Shown here: positions 1 to 11,646 of the stretch, in pieces
Position numbering within the stretch: position 1 is the first letter of the stretch
Layout of the letters: every line of letters begins with the position of its first letter
NCBI GenBank assembly: GCA_030407005.1
Contig: JAUDYN010000006.1
Span: 1,488,001 to 1,552,000 of the forward strand
Direction of reading: 5' to 3'
Origin: Desarmillaria ectypa
Taxonomy: Eukaryota; Basidiomycota; Agaricomycetes; Agaricales; Physalacriaceae
Length of the DNA stretch: 64,000 nucleotides
The notes under the pieces: model-generated
Told to the model about the DNA's origin: nothing
The model's database searches: none
What the model saw: the letters and a program-made list of their open reading frames with translations, nothing else
Translations under genes and position numbers: made by a program

Positions 1-1127
1 GTCAAGTCGCCATCATTTCGTGTCCATAAATCCGTACTCACCTCGGCGAATGCTGGAACACAGTAGATATAATCAGAGTTGGTCTTTTGAGCACTTTGCA
101 TTATAGAATCTGGAGTAGGAATGACTGGCGGAGATTGAGGTGTGAAGGTTGCGACTGCGAAGCCGGACGAGGCCTAGTGATTGAAGCTGAGCGAGGTAGT
201 TCTTCAATTTGTTGTCAAAAAAGACCTACACTCATGATCATCTGTAGCACCCCCATGAGATGAAACATAGGGAGGCCTTGGATCGCAAAGACCTTATCGG
301 TCAGATCCTGATCACTGAAGTAAGGAATCAACGACATCTGAATTATCTGCCGATTGTTAAATGGTATGGCTTTAGGGAATGTCGTTGAACCTTATACGAT
401 AAAGTGTGGATGAACGCTTTAGCCTCAGCAAATCGAACACGTACCGGAAGAATGTATATACATCACAAAATCATCCAGTTTTCCCCTAAATAAGGAATTT
501 CGTCCGTCATTGGTGTACTGGTGAATAGGTCCTCGAACGAAGGAAAGGGAAAATTGGAGGGAAGAAAGTTATCATCTGCCGACATTTGTAGTATGTCCAG
601 CGCCCCAATCATGAGGGCTTGCATGACAGCATCTTTACTAACTAGTACATAGCTCACAGATACCTTTTTCAGCAAGTGCGCGACAGCCGCCGCAAAGTTT
701 CGCGGAGAGATGGGGAAGACCACGTAGTCGGCTTTCATGATGCTCATAAGAGTAATCCAACAGGTGACGGTGCCTGTTGGCTCGAGTTCAAGAGGACTGA
801 TAACTGGCAAGCTCAACTCATAAACGCTCACTTACTGGATATAGCTAAGATGGCAACGACAGGCTTTTCATTTGCGCCTGGCTTCCATCCAAGGCGATCT
901 CTCAAGAGTCTCACACCGGCGTGAACGGCGCGAACCGTCTCGGGCCAGTAAATAGTCCTCGGTGTTCCGTCTTGTTGTGTATACACAAAAGGCCTGTAGT
1001 TGGGGCTATGTTTGAAGTTCCAGTCGTAGATTTCTGGTAATGTCAGAGAACCATCCAAGGGAGGCGGAATGAACGTCTTGCTCGAGAGCACTTGTGTTTG
1101 TGGAGGGAGTGGGATCGCCGGAGACAT
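1..1127 (-). CDS. NRPS-like adenylate-forming enzyme, 5' part (runs off the window)
   Basis: N-terminal adenylation (AMP-binding) domain of an acetyl-CoA-synthetase-like or NRPS-like reductase, a class that activates carboxylic acids as acyl-AMP. Start chosen at 1127 (protein begins MSPAIPLPP); an upstream in-frame ATG exists at 1148. Four exons read through introns at 774-835, 391-444 and 174-229; a further donor lies at 41/40, so the gene continues left of the window. Visible hallmarks are FPISPRN, the phosphate-binding core SSGSTTFPKAIP made by joining exons at 445/390, and SSGFAVATFTP downstream. One problem: the frame needed for DDFVMYIHSSG is shifted by one base from the upstream frame near 479-486 (a TTTTCCCC run). 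This is a real frameshift, a base error, or an unusually short 33-nt intron. Thiolation and reductase domains, if present, are outside the window. Family is confident; intactness is not. Confidence 0.8.
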
Positions 1128-1858
1128 GGTGCTCAAAAAGCGGGGCATCGTCGTGACTTGCCTTTCAACTTTCATCAACATTTGATGAACTACCCCAAGA
1201 CAACGACTGAAAAGATAGTGAGATAAACGCTGATCTATACAGGCGAATATCAACTTCTCGTGCTTCTGTAGGCTCCTTTCCGCAAACCTTTTGTGGCTCC
1301 GAGGCTATAGATAAGGTGAAATGCCTCGGTCAACCATCGCCAATCAGACTACCCACGGTGCGATTCTTATTGAAAGAGGTCAGGTGGCAATGAGTGGATA
1401 TCCGACTCGGACATTTAATGACGCGACATATGCTAGTAGGTCATGAAGCCGAAGAACCTTTACTATGCGAGTGGTGACGAACAGTATGCGTTAAAAATGA
1501 AAAGGGACACACAATATTCGATGAAGCGCCCACTGCAGAAAAAGGCCGGAGGGACGGCTACAAAAGAAAGGGAAACGTGAGGCCCAATTTTGAAATATCC
1601 AGCCGCTAGAGTAGCCTCCAACGTCGGAAATGGTGCTACTAACGGGTAAATGTAGCTTAGAAATGTTGCGCCAAATATATCGGTGCAGTGGCTGACCCCA
1701 TGATGGCCGACACGAAATCTCAATCAAGAACAGAAGTACCTATAAAGCAAAAAAGCCCACACATTGTTCAGGAAATATAGATATATATCCTTGCACCCCA
1801 GTTAAGAGAAAATAACAATAGAAAAATGAACGATTAACGGATGCGGGGTATAATACAG
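1128..1858. other. Intergenic, no gene recognised
   Basis: Holds the 5' flank of the NRPS-like gene and the 3' flank of the golgin gene. Short minus-strand open frames near 1463-1727 look non-coding: no domain, no splice logic, low-complexity composition. Confidence 0.5.
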
Positions 1859-3635
1859 TTATGGTTCCGGATCAATGGCTTTTTCTTTACCTTTACGCGG
1901 TGGAGGGGATAGAAGGTTGGGCGTACTCGCCATCGCTGCAGAAGTGAAGGAGGACAGTTTTCTTGCGTCTTTGAATGCGGGGCTCGGCGGAGAATAAGAA
2001 AGACGAGTAGGGCTTTCGGGCAACGAGTTGTTCTGTTTTATGGAGCCTGGAGCACTGGATCCAGATTCGCCAGCTGCAGCTTCCGTGAGGAGGAACTCAA
2101 CCCAAAGACGGGAGAAGGACTATCGACGAAGTTAGCCAACGCGATACAGGCACAGGCATCAAATCTCAAACCTCTGTCTCGTCAGTCTTTTGCAGTTCGG
2201 AATTTTTGGACAGGGATCCAGGGCTTGATCGAGTCCAGAAAGATGACGATGATGGCGGAACGGAAGTTGATGTGCGCTGAAGTCCAGCCTTTTCGCGCTC
2301 TGGGTCTGACCACGAAAGAACAGTCGCCATTAACGAAAGCATCTCGAATCGTTTGGGATCAGCTCGTGGGGTGGTCAGGAACGATAGAAGAACATTGGTA
2401 ACCAATCGTCGGTCGACATTGTTGTCAGAAGAACTACGCCGCAATCGCCGCAGAGCTTCCATGAGGTGTTCATTGATTATAACAGCTACATACGGCGATG
2501 AGAAATGCGAAAGATGGTTGTGAATAATGCTACCTTCATGACGGAGTTTTCCGATGAGTAAAGTCTTTTCCTTCACCTCTTTCTCGAGTTCGTACGTCCG
2601 AGTAGTGTTCGTCCGAGTTTCTTCCAAGGCGAGCTTGAAAACATCGTGAGAGGAGGATCACAGATACCGGCTCGTATTTACCTCGGCAGTCAAGGCACGA
2701 TGCTTATATTCCGCTAACGATTGAGTTACTTGTATTAGCTGCGAGTCGTAGTCCTTAACGGCTTGTCGAAGTTCATGCTCCTTCGCTATCCTTCGGTGAG
2801 TTAAGCGGTATCTAAAGAAGCAGGGAATACTCACCTGCCTGGAAATCTTGCAGCACGGACTGCAAATTTTCGGACTTCTCCCTTTCGGTCTCCAGCTCTT
2901 GCATCTCCCGCTCTCGAGCCTCTTGTTCCAATTCCAAATCCCGTCTCAATGATTCTGTGGCAGTCTTGTATTCATCAGACATAGCTTTGTCCTGCAAAGC
3001 AACCCTTTCCCATTCATCTCGCTCGATTCTACATCTCTCCAACTCAGTCTGAGTCTCCCTTAACTCACGCTCCCGTAACAGACTTTCTTGGGCGTTCTCT
3101 TGAAACGCACGATTACGTAGATTGTCGAGCTCGTTTGAAGTGCGTTCGGCCTCCTCATGCGAAGTTATCAGCTCCTCTTTAAGCGTCTCCACTGTAGAGT
3201 TCAGATCGTCGTTCTGTGCAGTCAATTGCTGCACCAGCTGTTCTCTTCGATCCAGTTCTTCCTACAAAATTAGTTGAATTAGTACGTTGATAGTAAACAT
3301 GTGTTACTCACGGCATCTTGCTTCAGTTTATTCCCTAGAGTTGTCCTCATCTGAGTGAGCTTTGCAAGCAGATTGCGATACTGCGTCGCCAGACGTTCCT
3401 TTTCTTCTCTGGTTCGTTCCAATTCTCTTTGCAGTCGCGACACCATATCTCCATCCTCAATGTCGTGGGTAGCACTGCCATTGGCGCCATTGATGTGCAC
3501 AGGCGGTGAATCACTTTGGCTGCGGTCACTGTCTACAGAAAGCCGTAAATCATTTAAGACCTGGCTGGCAGACATCGAGCCGGATAGTGATGTTGGAGAC
3601 ATAAGTGGAGGGCTCGTAGTACCATTACTCGCCAT
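1859..3635 (-). CDS. RUD3: Rud3-like golgin with GRAB domain
   Basis: Coiled-coil Golgi matrix protein related to yeast Rud3 and animal GMAP-210, which tether vesicles at the cis-Golgi. Starts at 3635 (MASNGTTSPP), stops at 1859-1861. About 500 residues from six exons: a Ser/Thr-rich head, long heptad-rich coiled coil (exons around 2812-3635), then the diagnostic GRAB (GRIP-related Arf-binding) segment. That segment only reads correctly after removing a 48-nt intron at 2486-2533, giving LRHEAVIINEHLMEALRRLRR followed by the NNVDRRLVTNVLLSFL and DPKRFEMLSLMATVLSW stretches. Family knowledge: GRAB binds Arf1-GTP to bring the golgin to the Golgi. The tail after another intron (acceptor near 2110) is Ser/Pro-rich and ends KGKEKAIDPEP. 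Divergent from the F-box gene, with about 275 bp between start codons. No damage seen. Confidence 0.88.
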
Positions 3636-3910
3636 TGACCGGCGACGGAATATGAATGAGGTAAGAATAGAGTAGACACTCTCAAGAGCCTATCGTGTCT
3701 GGAAAGACACGTGGTGTCCGTGGTTCCGCTCGGCGCTAACTTGCCAGCGCCATAGTAGTAACTTTGTTTTGATTACAATCTCTTTCCTTCTCTTTCTCTC
3801 ACCACCGCCTTCTACTGATACAGGTAGCCTTGCTTGTATCCTCTGTCCCAACGGGATCTCATGAGCTTGGAAGTAGGCTCAAAGCAAGTTCAGATTCAGA
3901 TTCGCAGGAT

Positions 3911-6031
3911 ATGCCTACACTGTGCTCGGTCCCTGTCGAGCTCATATGTCATATTCTGGGTTTTCTGGACGTTGACAACCTGCTGAGATGTCTCTTGGTA
4001 TGCTGCAACAACATTGATATCTGGTCGTTCTTAAATGATTTCGTTCAGATTAACACCCACATTCATCGCATTATAATGCAGTCATCCCGACTTCAATTCA
4101 CTATTGAGCTTGCCAAGTATCGCATGGAATCCGACCTTGAGGGATCGACTTTGCATCCTTTCGTTAAGCGCCTGAACTGCCTCCGCGACCGGGAACAATC
4201 GTGGCGAGGTATTACCTGGAAGCGCCACTATCGGCTTGGCCTGCCCTCTGTAGCGTCTATCTACGAGTTTGTTGGAGGGATTTACGGGAACGGAAGAGAG
4301 CATGGGAAACGCGAGCCTATCCCGGCTATCTCCTTCTTTGAACTGCCTTTCTCCGGGTGTGATCCAGGAGAAGAGTATAGAATGTGGACCCATGCATTTG
4401 AAAATATCCGTATCCTGGACTTCACAATCGACCCCTCACAGGATCTCTTGGTTCTGGTCACTCGAGCGCCTGCCGAGTAGGTGTTTGATGACTCTTATTG
4501 CTCACTTACGAAGCTCATCCATTTTGGCTTAGATCCAAGTTTGTCTTTGAGGTTCATCTCCGCACACTCTCAGCAAACGATCCTTACCCGAAAGCTGCCG
4601 CACCCATACTGCCTTGCTTCCCCAAAGATCTGGTCTCAATGCCACTTTCAAATTCCATAGGCGCCATTCGTGTTCAGATTTCCGGCGATCTGATCGGCTT
4701 TTTGATGAAAGAAATGGACACCATTGAGGTGTGGCATCCCGCCTCAGGATTCTGCGTAAGTCCGGTATATCCTCCGTCTTTTTTTATATAGCTCATAGTC
4801 AAGATAGTCATCATTTGTATTACCGTCGGGGATAGACGATTTCACGTTTCTTTCTCAGACATCCTTTTTGATCGTCCGCCCACTTGGCTACTTGGAAGTC
4901 TACCGGTTCCACACTCCGACAGGCTCTTCCCCTCCGCCGGTTCTATTGGGATCCTTTTCGTTCCCGCCGCTGTCAGAAGGATTCTCCTTCTGGCATTGCT
5001 CTTTGAGCGGAAACCCATCTCCCGGATACATTCCCCGTAGCCAACCTGGCGTCAATAGCAAGGTCATCAACAGTGTCTATCATCCATCACTAGCAGACCG
5101 TGTCCTGGCCTGTTGCATCTACATCCTCGAACCGTCCCCTGATCCTGCCCGGCATCGCGTGCATTCTTTTGTATTCTTCTTTCACGTCAACCTTTTCCTT
5201 GAGAATAATCCACATTCGATTCTAGGCCTGTGCAAGAAAACAGAGCCACCTGGAATGTCAGGTCAGACTACAGATACGTTCTTCTTCTCGTCATACTCGA
5301 CCAAGTCTCTGGATGCGTCACGACCTCACAACCCTACGCCCACTAATATGACTCCTGTCGAATGGGATGCATGGGGCCCAGCCAACACACGATGGTTCCG
5401 AGAATGTTTGACCACCGACTGGCAGCATGCGCTTCACGGAATGCGCACTGCGGAGAGTATTTCGATAAAAGTCTATGATGGGATGTCCAAGGCTACCATG
5501 GAAACGCTAGAAGAAATGGCGGAGGACCCGGATGATAATGGTGTGTGCAACATGGAGGACGATGTGGTGGACAATTCTGAAGTGGTCGAGGTGAATTATA
5601 ACGAAGACCCGATTGATGCAAAGCGTTATGGCGCTGACATCGAGGTCCCCAGCGGTCCTGGGGATAGTGCTGTGCCGATGCACAGGTTTTTAAGGATACG
5701 AGATTTTAACCCTTTTGTCGTACAGAAGGGGAAGGTTCTCTGGGATGAGCCCGAGAACCCGCGCTGGCGTCGGAGGCGTCTGATCACACAGACGACTATC
5801 ACACAGGTTGAAGGGGCCTTCAAAAAGAACATAGAAAGTTCATTACCTTACACCGAGGTAGTAAGCAAGCAAGCCTTCGATATGACAGACGTCATGATGG
5901 ATGACTGTCGAATCCTACTACTGAAGGTGCGGTTTTCTTCGTTTATACTGCCATGGCGCTAAGCATCATCTTGCATCATCCAGAGGACGCTGCACGGAAA
6001 ACTCTTAGGCATAGACGTTTTAACAATGTGA
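3911..6031 (+). CDS. F-box protein (agaricomycete type)
   Basis: Predicted substrate adaptor of an SCF ubiquitin ligase; substrate unknown. The start is the ATG at 3911 (MPTLCSVPVELICHIL); the open frame extends upstream without an ATG. The F-box occupies the first ~30 residues (VPVELICHILGFLDVDNLL). It is followed by SSRLQFTIELAKYRM, YEFVGGIYGNGRE and DFTIDPSQDLLVLV, blocks I recognise from a large agaricomycete family of F-box proteins of about 550-600 residues. Introns: about 52 nt at 3998-4049 (restores INTHIHRIIMQSSRLQ), one from about 4480, one from about 4756 and one at 5927-5983. The last splice gives the ending GIDVLTM then TGA at 6029-6031, which fits the family C-terminus. The middle is acidic and probably forms a propeller-like recognition domain, by inference only. 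Confidence 0.82.
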
Positions 6032-6987
6032 TTTGTCTTGTATTTCCTTGTTATGCGGGTTCAGCCTTGCGAACTTTGTGGGTTGTTTCCATACACTCAT
6101 TGGAATCACTGGATTTTACCTCTGACAGTTACGAGGCAGCAATATTGGTACGCTCGCCGCTAACCTGCAAGGAAACCCCGACATCAAAATAGATGATCCG
6201 ATGTTGATGTCGCTTTCGGTTTCCTCGTTGGACCTGACGGAGTTCCACAGCTGCGCGGCCACTTCTTTTCCGACGTTACAACATCGTCAACAAAGTTGGT
6301 GAAGTATAACTCTTTTGATCTCGCGGGTTTATACTAGCGCTATCAAATATTTCGAAAATACTGTCCAATGGGGTGTTACCTTTCTTATAAGGTGTCCATT
6401 AGGCGACGCATTTTCGTAGTCTTCCAGTGCCACTAGTTGACGTCAAATTGTAGAGCTTTACGACCATGTCAACATTGCCTTTTTATCGCCTCAAGCAAAA
6501 TAGATTGCCTCTCTGGTAATCCATTTTGCCTCGTCGCGTTGAAATGGCCATTTTGTCATGTCTCGGAAAACTCTCCTCGATCTGTCTTAACGCTGTGGCT
6601 TGTAAAAGAAGTGTCCCTGCAGCTGAGGGAATTCGCCGGAGGAGGCGAGCTCAAAATGACTCGACATGACAATGCCCAATATCAGCCAACGGAATGGAGG
6701 AAAGTGCATCAGTTGCTACCAGCACAAATCCGCATTTGCGATGCATTGTCCATGCTGGCAAGTAGAGACCTACGACCGCAGTCACATAGACGATTTAATT
6801 ATTATCGACTTACCTAAAAAACGGCGCGTAATGTAGCGACTTCTATCGGTTATCGTCAAGGACCAGACTCTTAAACAATCATTGGTGCTGCCGAGCAAGT
6901 ACCCCCTCGTCACCAGCCGTCTTCCCGGGCCAATCATTAGAAGCGCGAAGCACGGTCCCATTCCCTATTACCGTTACATTGTCCGTG
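6032..6987. other. Intergenic, no gene recognised
   Basis: About 950 bp between the F-box gene and P450 A. The open frame at 6437-6817 has no domain, signal or convincing splice sites. The right end is presumably the P450 promoter; I see no clear TATA box. Confidence 0.45.
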
Positions 6988-9456
6988 ATGACACCCTCCG
7001 AAGCGTCAAATCCTACGACTCCGGCCGCATGTCCTTGCTATAGAAGGCCGCGGGGTTTCTTACCCACCTCCCTGATAGTTATCATGGCTATTCTCTCGGC
7101 ATGGGGTCTGCTATGCATTGTACTCGTTCTTACTCTCTATCGACGATGGACTAGAAGGGCCTCGCTCACAAACCTTCCTGGTCCTGAACCAGAGTCGTTC
7201 CTTCTAGGTGACTATTTCCTGCATCTATTTACCAGCGTCTATCTTATTAATTGGATTCTACTTCTAGGTAATTTACGCCAATTCTACCAGGGTCAAGTGG
7301 GAGAAGTACGTACAGCCTCCGCAAATGAATGGGTCCTAGAATACTGATATAGATCATTGCACGTAGGCAGACTTCAAGTGGCAAGCATCGTTCGGGCACG
7401 TATTAAGAATCAAGGGCATACTCGGGCTACAGGACGTAGTCTATACTGTATGCACGCCGCTGACATGTGCTGGCAGGAAAATTGCCTCTTTGTGTCAGAT
7501 CCTAAAGCACTTCAGCACATCTATCATTCTGGCTACGTTTTTCGCAAGCACGTCATTCGGAAGGAGCTGACCCGGCTTGTTGCTGGCAAAGGAATCGTCT
7601 GGGCCGACAGTATGCTTTTTGTAAATCATGGATACTCTCTCCATCTCTGATCCATTATCAGCCGATGACCATAGACGTCAAAGAAGGGTAATTTTACCAG
7701 CCTTTGGAGCGGCCGAAACGAGGGCCTTGTTACCATGTTTTTCGGAGTTTTCAGCACTTGTGAGGATAATAATAAATGTGTGGACCGTCCTTATCGTGCC
7801 TTTTGCAGCTTGTCTCGAAATGGAAGGAGGCCATTGGAATGGAGAATTCTACTATACTCGATATACCTTCATGGATGTCGCGGACCACACTGGATGTGAT
7901 CGGTCAAGGTGAGAATTTTGAGCGCTTTAATTTTGATGTTCTAATTACAACTTATACCAGCCGCTTTTGACTATCCGTTCCATGCCTTAGAAGATAAAGA
8001 CAGTTCTTTGCGGCAAGCATTCAGTAAAGTGGTGTACGTACTCAAAATCGGAGTCTCGCCTTGCGGTTACCTGATGTATACCACTACAGAGGCGAAACGT
8101 TTGGACAGCCCTCAAAGAGATCGATATTCATCCAGAACATACTTCAGTATGCGCCGACGTCTCTCGTGGTATATCTTTTCAGCCGCACACCTACTTTTAA
8201 ACATGCGAGAGAGTCGACTCGGTTGGTTCAACAGGTCTCGAGGGACTTGATTGACTCTAAGTCTGAGGCTTCCACGCAGGACGCTGGTGAACACGATGTC
8301 ATGAGTTTGCTCGGTATGTGTTCTTTCAAAAAATTCCCTACTGCGGAGCGTGATACACAAGTCGCAGTAAAGGCCAACTTGAAAGAGAAAACAAGCCAGG
8401 GTCTTACTGATGAGGAAATGTTGGCAGCAATGCAGTAAGTTTTCCGGCAGGGCATGTATTACATTTCTACCGTTCACATATGACCTAGAACCATCATGGG
8501 TGCAGGACACGAGACCACTGCGACCACTCTCACTTGGACTCTTTACGAGCTCGCAAAAAATCCGGATCTCCAAACAAAACTCCGGCATGAGGTCAAGGAC
8601 ATGGAAAAGGCAATAAGTGGCGGTGATTGTTCAGTCGCAAACTTTGAGTCAATGCCATACCTGCAGGCAGTGATGAAGGTAATTATAGATTTTCCCCCCC
8701 CTTGATGGCGGGGTTTCTAATATGATATGTAGGAAGCACTGCGAATGCATCCGGTCTCGTACTACGGACTCCGCGAAGCTGTGAGGGATGATGTTATCCC
8801 TCTTTCGAAGCCGGTGACGTTGAGAGATGGGAACGTGGTAAAGGAGGTGCCTGTTGCTAAAGGGACGACTGTGTATATCTCAATCGCAGGCTACAACAGG
8901 CAAGCTCGTTTTTATGGTCTGCAGAACGTGCTTGACACCTGGCTAGAAACGAAGATATATTCGGTGAAGATGTCCATAGCTTCAAGCCAGAACGTTGGCT
9001 TGATGGGTCTGTACCGAGAAAGGGTGCGACGGCCGTTGGCGTGTTTGGAAACCTGTCAGCATACCTTACTATCTTTCCTTACTTCTTCCCACCAAAATAA
9101 CGATTTTCTGCAGGATGTCTTTCGGTAGTGGCGTCCGATCTTGTGTGGGTGAGTCGTTTTACGTTTTGCTGTCAATTCAGCTCCCTGACTTTCATCACCT
9201 CCCAGGCTGGCGTTTTGCGTGCGAAGTCTTTCTTTCCTGGTTGTTCGTACTTCTTACTCACGATTGTCTTCTCAGACTACTTGAGTATCAGACTATCTTG
9301 GTGCAGCTGATGAAGAATTTCGAGTTTTCTGTTGAAACTTCTATCGTTAACAAGATTCGAAGGGAAGCTGCATTGGTCATGCTGCCAACTATTGATGGAG
9401 AGTATGAGAAGGGTCCCCAGCTGCCTTTGCGGGTGTCATTGGTATCTACTGATTGA
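6988..9456 (+). CDS. Cytochrome P450 monooxygenase (P450 A)
   Basis: Membrane-anchored haem monooxygenase; substrate unknown. ATG at 6988 gives a hydrophobic anchor (MAILSAWGLLCIVLVLTLY) and a proline hinge (LPGPEPES). More than ten short introns were spliced by eye; no stop or frameshift remains. Landmarks in order: GNLRQFYQG, DDHRRQRRVILPAFG, I-helix AGHETTATTLTW (near 8500), ExxR as EALRMHP (near 8740), PERW (near 8990), haem loop FGSGVRSCVG (9119-9148) with Cys as iron ligand, and WRFALLEYQT after two more introns. The intron at 8900-8946 needs a GC donor. Stop at 9454-9456. The closest relative in the window is P450 C at 24843-27202, with matching blocks and matching intron positions, so the two are duplicates. 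It may belong to the terpenoid neighbourhood, but it is 13 kb from the synthase. Confidence 0.9.
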
Positions 9457-10635
9457 GGCTTAGTTGTACTTTTCATGTAGGTAGTATTCCGCAGCACGGT
9501 CCATCAGGGGGACACTGGCCACACTAAAACTTTAGCAGAGCAAATTATGTACTACTCATGCCTCTAACCAGACCATAGGACGAGCTCACGGTCAACTTAA
9601 CACTGCTGATAGAAGCTAGGGTTCGTTCAGAAGCCTTAAGGAACAGCTATCTGCAGTCCTTCATTAGGGTCAGTTCGTTGGAAGATGGGACTTCCTGTGC
9701 ATGGCAATGACGCCAACGTTCAAACCAGTGTCGACAATATCCGTCCAAGAACTATACAGTTTCGCTGATTCAGCATCAGAGGTTTGGTGATAGAAAAAAT
9801 CACCACTAGCACAGGGGACGGAAATTGGGGACAATAAATCCACCGAGGCCTGAGACGTAATCAAACGGCAATTCGTCTCTTGGAATGGAAGCAGATATCG
9901 ACGTAAAACTGGAAGATCATGAAGACGCAGCAATCAAGCATAATGCCATTAATATTTTTGAAAATTTTACTGCGGGGCAGCCAGAAAGATCTTAGCAGAT
10001 GAAGAGAAGCAGTAGCCAAGCTGAAACGAGCAAGAGAGTGCCAGTGCCAAAGATGATGGCGGCTCATGGTTGTTAGGCAGAAGCTCAAAGTTCAGCAATC
10101 TTTGAGAGAACAGACATCGGTGTCTAGCACACGAGGTTGGAAGCAGGCGGAGAATTAGCCTGTGGTTGAATTTTTCAATAATTTCACTGCGGTACCAGCC
10201 ATAGTAGATTTAACGAGTCAAGAATCGAGTTAGAATACGGAGCAAGGGGACTGTAGCATCGGCTGCTGTTAGAGATGATGGTGGTCAGATATCGGGAAAA
10301 GGTTAAAAGTTAAACAGAGCTGTTGAAAGCGATTGAATGGACGAATGTGGGCATGGACTCCCAACACTAAGGTTCGAATTCCTGAACGTCGGGGGAAAGC
10401 TCTTTGGTGATATGAATGAAACAACGTTTATAGAATTACCGACCGGGCGAGATCCTGAAACCGTAGCTGGACTAAGGTGACCCGAGCTACTGACAGTTAT
10501 CGACGAAGGACAGAAATCATGTTCAAAGCTAGGGGGAAGAAAACCCATTCTTGTAGGTTAATAGAATTACACATGAACGCACGAGGAGTCGGATACAAGA
10601 TACATGCTGTCTTTTAATCATCGTTCTGTCGTATA
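9457..10635. other. Intergenic, possible worn repeat
   Basis: About 1.2 kb between convergent P450 A and the phosphatase. Two stretches, near 9950 and near 10170, share an A/T-rich run followed by ACTGCGG and a purine-rich tail, which may be an old degenerate duplication. The short frames here have no recognisable domain. Confidence 0.35.
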
Positions 10636-11646
10636 TCACCTTCGTTCGGTCACATCTTGCAGCACCTCGTAGATGAGTTGGACCTGTTCGTCCCTCTGTA
10701 CCATACCCGGCCTCTGTTCCCGCAGGGAGTCGATCTCCTTCACCACAGCGTCGTTCTCTACACTCTTGGGTAACGGGCCAATTGGTGACGGAGGCAAGAC
10801 TTGCGGAGGTGACGGCTCTTTAGCCGGACTGAGCACCTTACATGAACGGAGTAAGGAGGATAGGGCAATGAACGCCCCTGTGCGACCAACACCCGCCGAA
10901 CAGCCCGCAACAATAGGAGGATCGTCAGAAAATCCTTCGCGATTGACACGGTCGACAAGCAAAAGGAATGATAAAAGAGAAGAACGGTCTGCACGGGAGG
11001 GAATTCCGTGGTCAGGCCATGCGTCATAGAGAAGGTGTTGAAAGACATGAGTCTGACTGCCAGATGTCGTCGACACAGAAACAGTGCTCTTTGTGCACGA
11101 TGCATCTCTGATGTCTTCGACCTTGAGGGTGGTGACCTTGAGTGGGGCTGCGCCTACATCACTGGCCTCAAGGATGGCAGACTGGCCAACGACAGATGGA
11201 AAATATGGATGCGCCTTGATGCGGCCAGCCTCTGAATGTCGAGTGAGCTGGACGATGGTGCGTATCCGGCAATGGTATCGAGAAGCAGGGGTCGTTATGG
11301 GGTTCATGATAAAGCTGAGAAAGGCATTGGCGGTGTCGGGAAGTGGCGCCTGGGTTGCTACCCACCATTTCCCGCCATGTAGTTCCAGGACCCAGCTGGC
11401 ATTGAGATATCGCGAGCCGCCTGCGAGAACGGCGGTACGATTGTAAGGATGGATGTCGATGTAGCGATTCGAGCTGACATTGTCGGGATGAGTAGCGACG
11501 GAGACAGAGTAGTGCTCGATGAGCTTAGGGTCAAGACTGTCGGGGTCATGTTGAGACAAAGATCGCGCACGGAACCGTTCCGTCTCGCGTTGTGCTAGAA
11601 CGTCGAGGGAGCCCATCGCTTTTTTCCCACGCAGCAATGTCTTCAT
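10636..11646 (-). CDS. Protein tyrosine phosphatase, intronless
   Basis: Classical PTP-fold phosphatase of 336 residues in one exon. Visible motifs: NRYIDIHPYNR (substrate-recognition region, though the usual KNRY is SNRY), YLNASWV, the Q-x-P type WVATQAPLPDT, WPD-loop DAWPDHGIP with the general-acid Asp, and the P-loop AGCSAGVGRTG with catalytic Cys, Arg and Thr. The residue before the Cys is Gly, where most PTPs have His. A conserved terminal block (LREQRPGMVQRDEQVQLIYEVL, in two pieces) matches the PTP Q-loop and final helix. Start at 11646; an alternative inner Met lies at about 11616. The start overlaps that of the divergent neighbour by 10 bp. Role by family: signalling dephosphorylation; the specific target is unknown. 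Confidence 0.87.
   Translation of the reverse strand: MKTLLRGKKAMGSLDVLAQRETERFRARSLSQHDPDSLDPKLIEHYSVSVATHPDNVSSNRYIDIHPYNRTAVLAGGSRYLNASWVLELHGGKWWVATQAPLPDTANAFLSFIMNPITTPASRYHCRIRTIVQLTRHSEAGRIKAHPYFPSVVGQSAILEASDVGAAPLKVTTLKVEDIRDASCTKSTVSVSTTSGSQTHVFQHLLYDAWPDHGIPSRADRSSLLSFLLLVDRVNREGFSDDPPIVAGCSAGVGRTGAFIALSSLLRSCKVLSPAKEPSPPQVLPPSPIGPLPKSVENDAVVKEIDSLREQRPGMVQRDEQVQLIYEVLQDVTERR

Noticed and set aside
1463..1727. Two overlapping minus-strand frames in the NRPS-like/golgin gap
   Set aside because: Composition and lack of domain or splice sites indicate chance frames.
10370..10385. GGTTCGAATTC resembling a tRNA B box
   Set aside because: No A box, no acceptor-stem pairing and no cloverleaf around it.
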